Below, one piece after another: positions 49,618 to 61,928 of a stretch of 64,000 nt of DNA. The DNA lies in NCBI GenBank assembly GCA_034509755.1, contig CM067539.1, positions 53,161,513 through 53,225,512 of the forward strand, written 5' to 3'. The DNA is from Anisodus tanguticus (taxonomy: Eukaryota > Streptophyta > Magnoliopsida > Solanales > Solanaceae). The notes under the pieces are model-generated. The model had not been told where the DNA came from, did not search any database, and worked only from the letters and a program-made list of their open reading frames with translations. Positions within the stretch are counted from its first letter, which is position 1; each line of letters begins with the position of its first letter. Position numbers and translations under genes: made by a program.

Positions 49618-49767
49618 GAGTCCTATTAAATTACTCTCTCTTTGCTATAAACACTTTATGTAGCCATTTTTAGTTCTTATGTTGTATTGTCAGTTCGGAT
49701 AAAATGAAACACAAATTACTCAGTAACATGATTAAAATTTTTGTGTTAATTTTCTAACCATGAGTTT

Positions 49768-49865
49768 ATACAACAACAATAACATATTTTGGGGAGGGTA
49801 TAATATACGTAGGCCTTATCTCTATCCTTATGGGGTAAAGAGGCGGTTTCCGATAGACTCTCGGG
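49768..49865 (-). mobile_element. SINE 3' body (Solanaceae TS-like)
   Basis: The plus strand reads caacaacaataacat, ggggagggta, aggccttatctctatcctta, ggtttccgatagactctcgg, which is the inverted body of a TS-like SINE with a short internal deletion. It sits about 600 bp upstream of the CCCH gene and could be part of its promoter region. Confidence 0.65.
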
Positions 49866-50334
49866 TAAAAAAAAGATAATTTCGATAGATGTATCTTTGG
49901 AAAGATACATATTGCAACATTAAATAGTATTTATAATTTAATTAGTCTTTTAATACTTATTTTTAATAAACTTGGTTACCGATATACTTCTTCAGGGGTC
50001 TAAGTGTAAATTCTTTATACTGTAGGGGTGTAAATATTTGATTATAAAATATAAAGGATGTAAGAATGTTAGTGCAATTAACCCATAAATAAATTATACT
50101 CTTAATTATCTCCATTTTAAAAAAAAAGATAGGGGTGTGTGAGTATCTTTCTCTTCCAATGTCTATTATACTCCCACTCATAAGTCCCCGTTGTATATAA
50201 TAGGGTATATAATGATTGCATGAATATAAGATCAACCCATGATTGCCTTTTATAACATGGTTAAATAAAATCTTTGCCACCAGAGTCCTACTAATAAATT
50301 CCCCAAAATAAAACCCACAAACAAAACCATTTTT

Positions 50335-50440
50335 CTATATAAATCCTAATAATAGTACTATATTATTATCTTAATAAATAATAAAACCCTTTTTAATCTT
50401 CATAATTCTCTTTCTCATCAACCTCTATTTAAAACCCTAA
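50335..50440 (+). promoter_or_regulatory. Candidate core promoter of the CCCH gene
   Basis: Two TATA-like boxes precede the start codon: ctatataaat at 50335-50344 and tatttaaaa at 50426-50434. A telo-box (aaaccctaa, 50432-50440) overlaps the second. Telo-boxes are known in plant promoters of translation-related and growth genes. The transcription start cannot be fixed from sequence alone. Confidence 0.45.
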
Positions 50441-50483
50441 CCTCTTTCTTTAGTCATTTGCGCGCACACACAAAAAAAACACC

Positions 50484-53400
50484 ATGGATGCATATGAAGC
50501 AACAAAAACAGTGTTATCAAGAATCCAAAGTTTAGATCCAGAAAATGCTTCAAAAATCATGGGTTATATACTAATACAAGACCAAGGAGATAAAGAGATG
50601 ATAAGGCTAGCATTTGGTCCAGAAACTCTTTTAATTTCTCTTATAAATCAAGTAAAAACTCGTTTAGGACTTTCATCAAACACTTCATGTGCACCTTACC
50701 CATTTCAACAATCTTCACCTAGAATCATCATACCTAACAATGGGTTTCACCAACCTTCTCCATGGTCCTGTAGTGGTGGTGGTGGGTCCCCTAGTTCATA
50801 TTCTGCTGTTGTGAATGGTTCGGAAAATAATGTTTTAGATCAGTTGTCATTTGAACCAGTTGTGAGTAGTCCTCCAAGTGGAAGAAGTGATTGTATGGTT
50901 TTTAATGAGGAAAATAGTCGTCAAAATATGTTTCATCGTAGGAGTTGTTCAGTGAATGATGTTTATCTTGGTGGTGGGTATGATGGGCCAAATTATTGCA
51001 TGTATTATGCAAGAGGGTTTTGCAAGAATGGGAATAGTTGTAAGTTTATGCATGGTGGATTTGGTGATAACCCAGATGAGTTATCTGGTAGTAATAATGT
51101 TGAGTGTTTTGATGAGTTCTTGCGTGTGAAAGCGTTACAGCAACAACAGAGATTTGCTGCAGCTTCTCAGTTTATGGCTTCTGGTGGTCGTCATCCATTT
51201 GCTTATAACAGATGCATTAATATTTTCAATGATAATCAAAGGTAATTTTAATGGCATTTATTTTCTTTTTTTGGGTTGTATTTTGAGGAAAGTTGATGAG
51301 TTTGGTGTTTTCTTGAAGCATTAAGACTGATTTTTGCTTGTTTTTTTTAAATTTTTTTATTACATAGGGGTAAGGGAAATGGGAAGTGATTACAACGTGG
51401 GTATTCAAACACTCACCAATAAGCTGAAAGTTCAGTAGCCAACCTGAACTACTAGATCCCTACTGTTTTTTGCTTTTGTTGGTTGTATTTTTAGGAAAGT
51501 TGATGACTTTGGTGTTTTATTGAATCTGGGTTTCTCGGGTCTTGCATGTATTTTGCAATTTTTATGCATAGTATAAAAACCAAATATATTTCCTCTTTAA
51601 TTTTTTTGTCTTGCAAGTAACTTTGCTTACATTGACCCAGTTCCCCAGTTTCTGCTCTTCTAAGGATAGTTGATGAAAAATTGTTTCACCTATTTAGTTG
51701 GAATTTTAGAATTTTTAGGCTACCTGGGGGCATTGGGCTGATATTTTCTTGTGTTAGTTGATTTGGAGGAAAGTTATCTACTTTAGTGCGTTCTTGAATA
51801 TGGGTTTTTGGGTGTTGCATTGTTTTGATTCTGCAATTTTTATGCGATTTTAGCGTAGTGTACCAACTAATTTTCAGTTTGGTTAGAGATTGTATGTTAG
51901 TCTATAGGTATGAGGTTTTGAAAATTCCTGGTTTTAGGTGACCCTGGTTTTGTCCCTAAAGGCAAGTTACTAAGTATTGAATGAAATGGCCATAGACCGA
52001 GTCAAATGGGTATTGAAGATTAATATGTATGATCCTAACTAGTTTGGGATTGAACGTGGGGTGTGTTTGGTATGAAGAAAAATGTTTTCTTGAAAAAACA
52101 AGAGCGTTTCTTATTTTCTAGTGTGTGGTAAGTAAACAAAAAAATATTGTCCTATAGAATTTATATGGAATCTAGCAAAAAAATATGGGGGGGTGGGATG
52201 GTGTGGGCAGTGAGGGGTGCGGGGTTGGCGGGGGTGGGATGGTCAAGGGGTGGGGGTTGGTGGCGTTGCGGGGGTGGGGAGGAAAGAATGAACTTGGGAT
52301 GTCACTTATGGAACTTACTTTCCTGTTTGCGTGTGCTTTTCTTTTAGGTAGACTAGAAAGAACTTATGGTTTTGTATATACTGCTTAGATTTTAGGTTGA
52401 CATATTGAACATAGGCTATGCCTTTCGAGTTATTGTCATTTTTGTGGTCTGAATTGCAGATCGGCTGCAGCAGCATTAATGATAAGTGATGAGTTCCACA
52501 AATATGGTCGATCCTTACCCGACAAAAATGATTTTTCAGCAATGGATCTGGGTGGAAATTCGAACTCTAGTGAGAGACAAATTTACTTGACATTTCCTGC
52601 TGATAGCACATTTAAGGAGGAGGATGTGTCCAATTACTTTAGGTTTGTGCTTCTTGCTTCTATTGGATGAATGAAAATCTATTCGAATGAAGAACTAATG
52701 TTAGGTGGTCCTTGATTTGTTTTGAAGTATGTACGGGCCAGTGCAAGATGTTAGAATTCCGTATCAGCAGAAGCGAATGTTTGGATTTGTTACATTCATC
52801 TACGCAGAGACTGTGAAGCTTATCTTGGCCAAAGGGAACCCTCATTTCGTGTGTGATTCTCGCGTGCTTGTTAAACCATACAAAGAAAAGGGAAAAATCC
52901 CAGACAAGTATGAAATCATGATCATTATCTTCTGTTATGATTGATTTCTGATACATACATTGTGCGTGACTAGTGGTTCATTCTCAATTGAATTGAAGGA
53001 AGCAACTTCAGCTGCAGCAGCAACCTATTGATGATAGAGGAGAGCTCTCAGCATGTTTAAGCCCCTCGGGGCTCGAGTCTAGGGAGCTTTATGACATTCC
53101 CTTTGGTAAGAAATTGAGCTATATTACCCTTTTCTTCTCCGGTTGTACGATGGAGACTTAGAAGTGTCTTTCTACGCAGGAACAAGGATGTTTTATAATC
53201 CGCACGAGATGATGTTGAGAAGAAAAATAGAGCAGGATGCTGAATTGCAGCAAGCGATTGAGCTTCAAGGCAGAAGGTTGATGAATTTGCAACTGATGCA
53301 GAATTACCATCACAATAATCACTTCCAACCCAGCGTCTCTCCAGGTGTTCCATCTGCCTCCCAGATGCAAACTGAGTTTCAAAACAATCAGGGTTTTGGT

Positions 53401-54197
53401 TGTCCGTCTAATGACATCAACCAAGAAGCCCTAGCAGGTTAACACTTAGAACAAACACTTTTTTTTTTCTTCTTTGGTTTTTATATCAAGTGTTGATGTT
53501 TTTTTCTCCTGCAGAAAATAACGGTGTCCAGGAACTCACCAAACCCCCAGCTAATGCAGCTGATGAGAATCAGGAGATGCCACATACCGATAATGAGAAC
53601 GGCAGTTGCAACAAGGAGCAGAACTCGAATACTGATGATTCTGATCCTCAAGAGAGGTATTGTACATCAATTTCTTTGATGGAACTTACAAGGTTTATCA
53701 AAATGAAGTTTTCAGTTATAATGCTACAGTGAAGCCTTCTCAATTAGTTTTCCCATTGAAGGTTCTCAAAGTATGATGGCATTGCTTCTTTGCTATGTAG
53801 TGTCAAGTGTGTATAGGTGCAATTCTCTTGGATTGTTTCTAATGTTTCTGAGATTTCTTTGTCATTGAAGCAGCTTGGACCACATCCTTCCTGATAACCT
53901 ATTCGCTTCTCCTACGAAATCAGCTGCAGAACAACATGTTGCGTTTTCCACTGATTCAGCTGCAGCTGATGTTAGTTCCGCAATTACAACACCTGCTACT
54001 ACTACTACTACTACTAACAATATCCCTATGCTTCCCACCACTTCTGCCTTCAACATGGCCTCTCTTAAATCATGCAACTTCCAGGTGCCAAGGTAGTACT
54101 TAACAGCAGCTCTGTTCTTCTCTTGATTAGTTTTAAGAGAGCACTTAATGTGAGGTTAACATTGACCAGGTTTAACCAAGAAGCCACTGAAACGTAA
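50484..54197 (+). CDS. CCCH zinc-finger and RRM RNA-binding protein, 8 exons
   Basis: Spliced gene, predicted 624 aa. Exons: 50484-51241, 52460-52642, 52728-52907, 52999-53105, 53180-53437, 53515-53656, 53874-54092, 54170-54197. All introns are GT-AG, and the joined length is 1875 bases, in frame. The start ATG has context caccATGG. Residues 1-63 form the conserved helical N-terminus of this plant family (MDAYEATKTVLSRIQSLDPE). One CCCH finger spans C172-x7-C180-x5-C186-x3-H190. The RRM is at about 292-368, with RNP2 IYLTFP (294-299) and RNP1 RMFGFVTF (330-337). The C-terminal half is Gln/Asn/Ser-rich with a Thr run in exon 7. It resembles Arabidopsis C3H46/C3H53-type proteins, thought to bind RNA; target unknown. 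Exon 8 may instead splice to 54326-54356, giving 633 aa. No lesion seen. Confidence 0.93.
52187..52282 (+). repeat. G-rich block in intron 1 of the CCCH gene
   Basis: About 96 bases with at least ten runs of three to seven G on the coding strand, separated by one to six bases. It looks like degenerate repeats of gggggtgggatgg. Such sequence can form G-quadruplexes in the DNA non-template strand and the pre-mRNA. Confidence 0.8.
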
Positions 54198-54660
54198 GTG
54201 TTACAGTTGAGCATGAGTAGCGAGGAGGGATTAACTTGGTAAGAGAACTTTCTTGTAAATTAGATTTGGTTTCATCTTGTCTATAAATATATGTAACAAT
54301 TTTTTCGTTGTGTTTGTTTATGCAGAAAGGTTGGTAGAATCATAGTATACAAGTAGTAAAAGTCCTCTAGCTGTATAGCCAAACACAACAGAAGAAAAGA
54401 TCTGTAAGGAAGATCTCCTCAAGATTATTGCCATCATCAATACCATATTACTTGCAACAAATACATAATGCATAGGTAAAGGACAGATGAACTGATTTAT
54501 GGGAGTGGGGTCCCTCTGTTTATTTTTGTACCCTCTTTGTAGTTTGTGTGCTGGATCACACAGAGAACAGTACCATAACAAAGGCTAGTAGAATTAGTAG
54601 TAACCCTTAGATTTTGTAGTACTTTTTGCTTCTGCCCTCTTCTTAATCATAGCTTGCTGT
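54198..54660 (+). other. 3' region of the CCCH gene
   Basis: Likely 3' UTR. It contains a strong splice acceptor (tgtttgtttatgcag ending 54325) that pairs with the gtaagt at 54194 to give the alternative last exon. No canonical AATAAA was located with confidence. Confidence 0.5.
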
Positions 54661-54800
54661 CATGTAAAAGTTAATGTAGAAAAATGAAAATCTTTTAGAT
54701 TACAATGTTTCTGCTAAATGAGTATATAGATTTAGTTTGTCAGCAGGTTAAAATCTGTTAAAGCAACTTATTGAATGAGGAATCCAAAAGGGGAATGAAA

Positions 54801-54925
54801 GGGAAGAATGGTAAAGATCACCTTTTTTCATCTTTTATCAAGGGAAGAATGGTAAATATTACCTTTTTATCATCTTTTATCAAGGAAAGAATGGTAAAGG
54901 TTACCCTTTTTCATCTTCCATCATT
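54801..54925. repeat. Three-copy tandem repeat, about 42 bp
   Basis: The units begin at about 54801, 54842 and 54884, sharing g(g/a)aagaatggtaaa and catctt(t/c)(t/c)atca. It lies downstream of the CCCH gene and is probably non-coding. Confidence 0.8.
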
Positions 54926-57174
54926 CATTATGAGCAGTAGAGGAGTTGCATTAGGAGGTGAAAAAAAGAGAAAAGGGTGGGTGTATAATTAAAGTGTGTT
55001 CTTTTATGCATTTAAAGGCAACTTTAGGGAACTATTTTGTCTCATTTTGTGGTTTCATTTGTGGACATGAATGGTGAAGGGCCATACTATCACATGGCCA
55101 CTGACACCATTTGAATGGTATTTAAGGTATCCCCCCCCCCCCTCAAACCTCACCATAAGGCTCCTTCCCACTCTCAGTCCCCATAGCCTTATTCATACTA
55201 GAATATGTGTGTGGCCTTTTGTTTTTATGGGTATTGGTGTCCTTTCTGTTTTGTCATTCTTTCCTTTAATCTACTGTGCACATGTGCTCTAAACTTTCTC
55301 CTTCCCCAACAACTATTCAATAGATGTGCCTTTTAAAAAAAGTGGTGGTCCATTAAATTTATGCACATCTCGATTTGTCCAAAATTAATAATATTAATTT
55401 AGCTCAAAAAATTATCCCAAAATAATAGTTACTTCAGATATTTTTGACAATATTGCTCAATTGTCAAAAAGCATCTAATAAATAAGGGATTTCATTAAAC
55501 CACATCTTGTATTTTTTATGGACATGAAATGAGCTAAATTGATACAGTAGTTAAAATGGGATGGAGGGGGTATTTGTTAGCTCTTACCATCATTGGTAGT
55601 GTTGGTACTAGACAGATGAGAAAAAGCACCTAGCATTTTACGTCTATATGGGAACTGAACTCCGTTTTCTCATGGTTTTTGACTATTAGGCCATATTCAT
55701 TATATGTCTTCTCACCAACATTGAAGAGTCTAAACAGTATTGTGTGTGTTTTTTTGTTCAGAATTCCCCTGGGATTTTTTTTTTTGACGTGTAAGAATAT
55801 AAAATGATTATACTTGTATCATTGGAGTTGGTGAATATTCTCAGGTGGATTCTCCTGTTTTTCTTTTTGTCTCGTGAGTCTTTAATGTGGTCAAATGTTC
55901 CTTGGTTCTTAGATGCATATGTTCATAATTTATGTTTTCGACATGTCCTATTTTGTTCGTCAAGAATAAATTTACAAAATTTTAAAAAGTTTTATCGGGA
56001 ATATATTCATTCATCTTTTGAAAATAAAGTTACATCCAAAACATTTATTTTTCAAAAAGGTGGAACTCCCACCCCAGGAGCCCCCACACCCCGATCCGAC
56101 AGGTCTGTGAAGGAAGTAAATCATGACGACTCAATTGATTTCAAAGGTTCTCATTTGAAAATGTTAAGAAGCATCTTAAAAGTTTTAGTTACAACTTTTT
56201 TTATTGGCAAGTGAATAGTTATCCTCAATTAAAGGTACAAAAGTTGAGCTCGGAACGGTTTGTTCTTATATAGGTAATTAAATTGTTTAAATGATTGGAA
56301 ATTGAATGGATTTTTCCTGTGTCAAGGTAAATTTCTACTGCAAGCGTGCAACTTAAATGCATGACTATGGTTCCCTGGTTACTGAATGGAGCAAATTGAG
56401 TGAATTAAGAGAGTATGTTATTTCAAGTTTTTGCATGCACTACCGATGCTAGGTTTAATAAGTCTTATCCGATTAGAAAATATCCCGAAATAATTTTATT
56501 AGATTAGAAAATATTCAACTTTTTTTCTATATTGATTACCAAAACATAATGTAAAAATATATTATTATAGCACCTCTCTTTTAAATCAGCTCCCTGCGTA
56601 ACTTAATCTTCTTTTGAAGAATTGCATTATTTATTCTTAAATAAGATTGATTTGATTAAATTGATGCTAATTGGGTCATTGAAACTAAAATAGCAACTTA
56701 AAAGTCTAATTTTTTTAAGCGAAAAAAAAGTACGGAGTACTTAATAAATAAAGGAAAAATGGTAACGAAATAAACAATCAGCTAGTAAATGTTTATCATT
56801 ACAGCAAGGTTGCTTTTATTTTTCTATCTATTCTGTGTCAGGAGTAGTAATTTCACGTCCCAAATCTATCAATTTAGATTAGCTTTTTGTTTCTCTAAAA
56901 TAAATACTAGTTTAGTTGAATTATTTATTCTAAGTTGAAAGAGTATACTATATGCCAACGTATAAAAACTAAGAGTGATTATTTAGAGAAGTAATCCACC
57001 CCCCGTTAGTATAATACAAACAATCACAGAATTATAAAGCAAGAAAAATAATATAAAATAATCAAATAGGCATTAACGTCATTATTTTATTGTAGAATAA
57101 TACAATTTAAATTAAAACTAAAGTATTTACACATAAATAATAATAGAAACTTTGAACCAAAAAATAACACTAAT
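54926..57174. other. AT-rich spacer, no gene recognised
   Basis: Contains a poly-C tract (about 55130-55142) and homopolymers. A 136-codon open stretch (55804-56214) has a hydrophobic start and no known motif, and I do not treat it as a gene. No LTRs or TIRs were found. Confidence 0.5.
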
Positions 57175-57363
57175 TGATAGAATATACACCGTATATTTCT
57201 GTGATATTATTAGTGATCTTGTACATCTTAATGATGGCAGTAATCTTTTGTATTAGGAAAATGTATATTTTATTTCCGTAATTATAGGCTAAGTTTACTA
57301 AGGTATATCATGTATATAAACTAATTAAATTAATGAAAAGAATCAAGAGATTATTCTCTTTAA
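57175..57363 (+). repeat. 5' LTR of copia-3
   Basis: 189 bp, TGATAGAATATACACC start, ending TTTAA where the partner ends TTTTTCA. A small inverted repeat (aatatac/gtatatt) follows the start. Confidence 0.9.
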
Positions 57364-57506
57364 TGGCATCAACAATCTAGGGAATATTTTTCCCAACCCT
57401 AAGCTTCTGCCGCCGAGTGTCTTCCTCGGCATCCCACCCTCCCGCTGTCCTTCTCCACCGGAGAAATTCCTCCCGCCCCCCAAATATTCCCCTTTCTTCC
57501 TCCATC

Positions 57507-60500
57507 ATGTTTAACACAAAGAACACATTCCATCATGCTCTTGCAATCTCCAATATCAAGAACAACATCCCTATCGTTCTTTCAATGGAGAACGTCCAAT
57601 ACACGACGTGGGCGGAACTTTTTAAAATTCATGCTAGGTCTCATCGAGTCCTCCATCACATCGTCAAACCAGAAAAAGGCAAGGAGAAGGTGCCTTCCAC
57701 CGATATTGAAATAAAATTGTGGGCAACTCTTGATGCTACGGTCCTCCAATGGATTTATTCCACCATCTCAACGGACCTCTTACAGACAATTATCGAACCC
57801 GACGCCACGACAATGGATGATTGAAATAGGTTGCGTGATATATTCCAAGATGACAAAAAATCTTATGTCGTAACCCTTGAGCAAGAATTTCCTCACACAA
57901 TTATGGAGGATTTTTCGAATGCCTCTGCCGATTGTCAAAGGCTCAAGGAGTTGTCAGATCAACTCAAAAACATTGGTGCACCAATCACGAATGATCGTCT
58001 TGTTCTTCAGATAGTTGCGGGCCTCCCCGAGGCATACAATGGGGTTGACACTCTCCTTCGCCAAAGCAGTCCTCTCCCGCCGTTCTATTAATCACATTCC
58101 ATGCTCACCCTCGAAGAAACAGGGTTGGCTAAAAAGGACACAACCGGAACACATTCCGCCATGATGGCGGCCACGCCACACGACATTGACGACCCTCACC
58201 TCTCGGAAAATTCTAGCCAACACCGAATCAATGGTGGTGGCAAAAAGGGTCAAAATCGAAAAAATGACGGCAAGAACCGCAACCACGGTGGCAGAGGACG
58301 GGGTGGCGGTGAGCAGGGGCCTGGGCCGCAACACCACTGGCAACAACCTTAGGCCAGTGCGTAGTGGCTGTGGGGCTGGGCCAGTGGGCAGTGGCCTACT
58401 CCACATTATCCATTTTCAGCAAATTATTGGGCCAAGCCCAATGATCATCATCAGCAGCCAGCTAAGCAGAACCAGGCCTGCTTGGGCCTCTGCCACCGGT
58501 GCTACTTCTCACATGACGTTTGCACCAGGTAATCTCTCGTCTTATTTCAATTTGAGCAAAAATTGTGGCGTAATTGTTGGTAATGATAATTCAATTCCAA
58601 TTCGTGGTTATGGTCACACAAAATTGTCTCCCCGAACCCACCTTTAGCCCTGAAAAATGTCCTTCATGCTCCTCACTTAATTAAAAATTTGGTGTATGTT
58701 CGAAAATTTACAACTGATAACTTGGTTTCTGTTGACTTTGACTCTTTTTGGATTTTCTGTGAAGGATTTCTGGACGGGGATACCTCTAATGAGATGTGAT
58801 AGTTAGGGCGAGCTCTATCCCACCACCACCACTAAATAAGCCATGCAGTCAACGTTTGCCGCGTTAGCACCTTCTTTATGGCATGCGCATTTGGGTCATC
58901 CGAGAGCATCTATGTTTTCCTCAATTAAAAACAATAAATTTATTAGTGTAATAGTGATCGTTGCACTAATGTTTATTCTTCTTGTCCGCTTGGGAAACAT
59001 GTTAAATTGCCGTTTGTGGCTTCCAATTGTAGTACGTTGTTGCCATTTGATATTATTCATAGTGATCTTTGGACATCTCCCGTTTTAAAATCTACCGGTC
59101 TTCGATATTATGTGTTATTTTTGGATGATTATTCTATTTTTTTGTGGACGTTTCCATTATCTAAAAAGTCTCAGGTTTTTTGCACATTCCTATCATTTAG
59201 AGCTTTCATCTGTACACAATTTGAATGAGAAATTAAGAATATTCAATGTGATAATGGAAGAAAATTTGATAATGGGCCATTTAGAGAATTTTGTAAGGTT
59301 AATGGTATATCTTTTCGGTTTTCATGTCCACATACATCATCACAAAATGGGAAGGCCGAAAGAAAAATCCGCACCATTATTAATATTGTTCGTACACTAC
59401 TAGCCCATGCATCGTTACCACATTCCTTTTGGCATCATGCATTACAAATGGCAACGTACCTCCTTAACATACTCCCTAGCAAAGGATTAACATACCAATC
59501 CCCACTCAAAATTCTTTATCAAAAAGACTCTTCGTATTCTCATCTTAGGGTGTTTGAGTGTTTATGTTATTCTCTATTTCCCTCCACTACCATTAACAAA
59601 CTTTAAGCCCGCGCTACCGCTTGTGTGTTCCTGGGGTACCTATCTAATCATCGTGGTTACAAATATTTTGATTTATCCTCTAATAAAATCATCATTAGTC
59701 GTCATGTCATTTTTTATGAGACCCAATTTTCGTTTGCTAAGTTGCATAATTCCGCATCCAAGTCGTATGAATTTTTGGATGATGAGCTATCACCGTATGT
59801 GGTCCACCATTTGGTCCAGCTCACTACTCGGAATTCAGACCAATAGGCACGGTCTAGCAACATTCCTGCTGGCCCAATTGGTCACGATCCAGTCCCTCTG
59901 CCAGAAGGCCCACTGCCTGCTGGCCCAAACATCCCCTCCCCTCTCGGTCCAGCCCCTCAGCCAACAGGCCCACTGCCTACTGGCCCAACCTGTGACTTCC
60001 CTCTCGGTCTAGTTAGTTTGCCAGCAGGCCCACTACCTGTTGGCCCAACAAATTCCAGCAACCCGTCCACCCAGTTCCTCCCAACCCGAACCAGTCCCGA
60101 TATCACTACACCGACCCAGGTCCGACCCACTTCTATTATGAGTCAAGGGCCCGTTACTCGTAGCTAACAGGGTATTTTTAGACCAAAATGATAATTTAAT
60201 CTCAACTCTAATGTCACTAAATCACCCCTACCACGTAACCCCGTGTCTGCCCTTCGTGACCCGAATTGGAAAATGGCCGTGGATGATGAATATAATGCTC
60301 TTATTAAAAATAAGACGTGGGAGTTGGTACCCTATCCTCCTAGTGACATTATCTGATGGTTGTTTTGAGAGGCATAAGATATATCTTGTAGGTGATGACA
60401 AAACTCAATAGGTTGGAGTGGATTGTGGAGATACATTTAGTCCGGTGGTCAAACCGGCAACTATTCGCACTGTTCTCAATCTGGCTCTCTCAAAAGCATG

Positions 60501-61733
60501 TTCCATTCATCAGCTGGATGTGAAAAATGCGTTCTTACATGGTGAACTCAAGAAAACTGTATACATGCATCATCCATTGGGTTTCAGGGACCCCGATCAT
60601 CCTAACCATGTGTGCTTGCTAAACAAGTCATTGTATGGGCTAAAACAGGCCCCTCGGGCTTGGTACAAAAAGTTTGCAGATTATGTGTCTACTCTTGGGT
60701 TCTCTCACAACAGGGCTGATCATTCTCTGTTCATGTACTGTCACGGTACTTCTATGACATACATTCTGTTATATGTGGATGATATTATATTGATTGCTTC
60801 CTCTGACAAACTGCGCAAGTCTATTATATCTCTTCTCAGATCCAAATTTGCTATGAAGGACTTGGGGACGTTGACTTATTTTTGGGTATTGCTGTCACTC
60901 ATCATGCAGGTGGTCTATTTCTCTCTCAGAGGAAATACGCGGTAGAGATTATTGAACGGGCTGTCATGTCCTCTTGTAAGTCATCTCCTACTCTGGTTGA
61001 CACTAAACCAAAGCTGAGTGCTACATCTAGCACACCCTACGAGGATCTCTCCCACTATCGTTGTCTTGCGGAGGCTCTTCAATATCTTACGTTTACGAGG
61101 ACCGATATTACTTATGCAGTGCAGCAGGTGTGTTTATTCATGCATGATCCGAGGGAAGAACACATGCACGCTCTCAAACGTATTGTGCGTTACCTTCAGG
61201 GTACTCTTGATTACAGTTTGCACTTATATCCATCATCAGTATCTACTCTCATATCTTATACAAATGCTGTTTGAGGTGGATGTCCAGATACCAGGCGTTC
61301 GACTTCTGGTTATTGTATGTTTCTTGGTGATAACTTGGTCTCTTGGTCGGCTAAACGCCATGCTACTTTGTCACGATCCAGCGTGGAGGCCGAATATCGA
61401 GGGGTAGCCAATGCGGTGTCTGAGTCCTGTTGGTTGCGTAACCTTCTCTTAGAGCTTCATTTTCCTATTCGGAAAGCTACCTTGATCTACTGTAATAATG
61501 TTAGTGCGATACATCTCTCGAGGAATCCTGTCCAACATCAGTGCACTAAACATATCGAGATGAATATTCACTTTGTTCGTGAAAAGGTAGCTCGTGGACA
61601 AGTACGTGTCTTGCATGTCCCCTCATGGTATCAAATTGGTGACATATTTACTAAGGGCCTTCCCTTAGTTTTGTTTGAAGATTTTAGGGACAGTCTCAGC
61701 GTACGACAACCGCCAGCTATGACTGCGGGGGTG
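57507..61733 (+). pseudogene. copia-3 gag-pol polyprotein, heavily broken
   Basis: The gag start is ATG at 57507 (MFNTKN). Gag continues to about 58350 with in-frame stops at about 57822 (after TTMDD, where copia-1 has Trp) and about 58088 (after PPFY). The protease site reads ATGAT instead of DTGAT (about 58498). Gag pre-integrase and integrase run from about 58840 to 59800 with several frame changes. A Pro/Gly repeat zone follows (59862-60050). RT is 60418-60900 with YVDD at 60772-60783 and a frame change at about 60885. RNase H is 60900-61700, where the DADW of copia-1 reads NAV-stop at about 61265. The C-terminal end is IGDIFTKGLP (about 61640) and the frame closes at 61736. Not functional. 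Confidence 0.9.
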
Positions 61734-61923
61734 TGATAGAATATACACCGTATATTCCTGTGATATTATTAGTGATCTTGTACATCTGTAATTATGGTAG
61801 TAATCTTCTGTATTAGAAAAATGTATATTTAATTTCCGTAATTATAGGCTAGGTTTACTATTGTATATCATGTATATAAACCAATTACATTAATAAAAAG
61901 AATCAAGGGATTATTCTTTTTCA
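61734..61923 (+). repeat. 3' LTR of copia-3
   Basis: 190-bp partner of 57175-57363, preceded by the polypurine tract gcgggggtg. Confidence 0.9.
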
Positions 61924-61928
61924 TTAAT

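Larger units (their letters stand above)
57175..61923 (+). mobile_element. Ty1/copia LTR retrotransposon, copia-3 (complete, decayed)
   Basis: 4749 bp on the plus strand with LTRs 57175-57363 and 61734-61923. PBS TGGCATCAACAATCTAGG begins at 57364, and a GGGGGTG polypurine tract abuts the 3' LTR. Flanks are ctaat (57170-57174) and ttaat (61924-61928), a 5-bp duplication with one mismatch. Domain order matches copia-1 and the proteins are closely similar. By eye the LTRs differ at roughly one position in ten, so it is older than copia-1. Confidence 0.93.

Noticed and set aside
54771..54992. Small repeat protein of 73 codons downstream of the CCCH gene
   Set aside because: Its length comes from a 42-bp tandem repeat, which is divisible by three; no start context or conservation evidence.
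55804..56214. 136-codon open stretch on the plus strand with a hydrophobic start
   Set aside because: No recognisable motif, AT-rich low-complexity codons, no promoter or splice support. Treated as chance.
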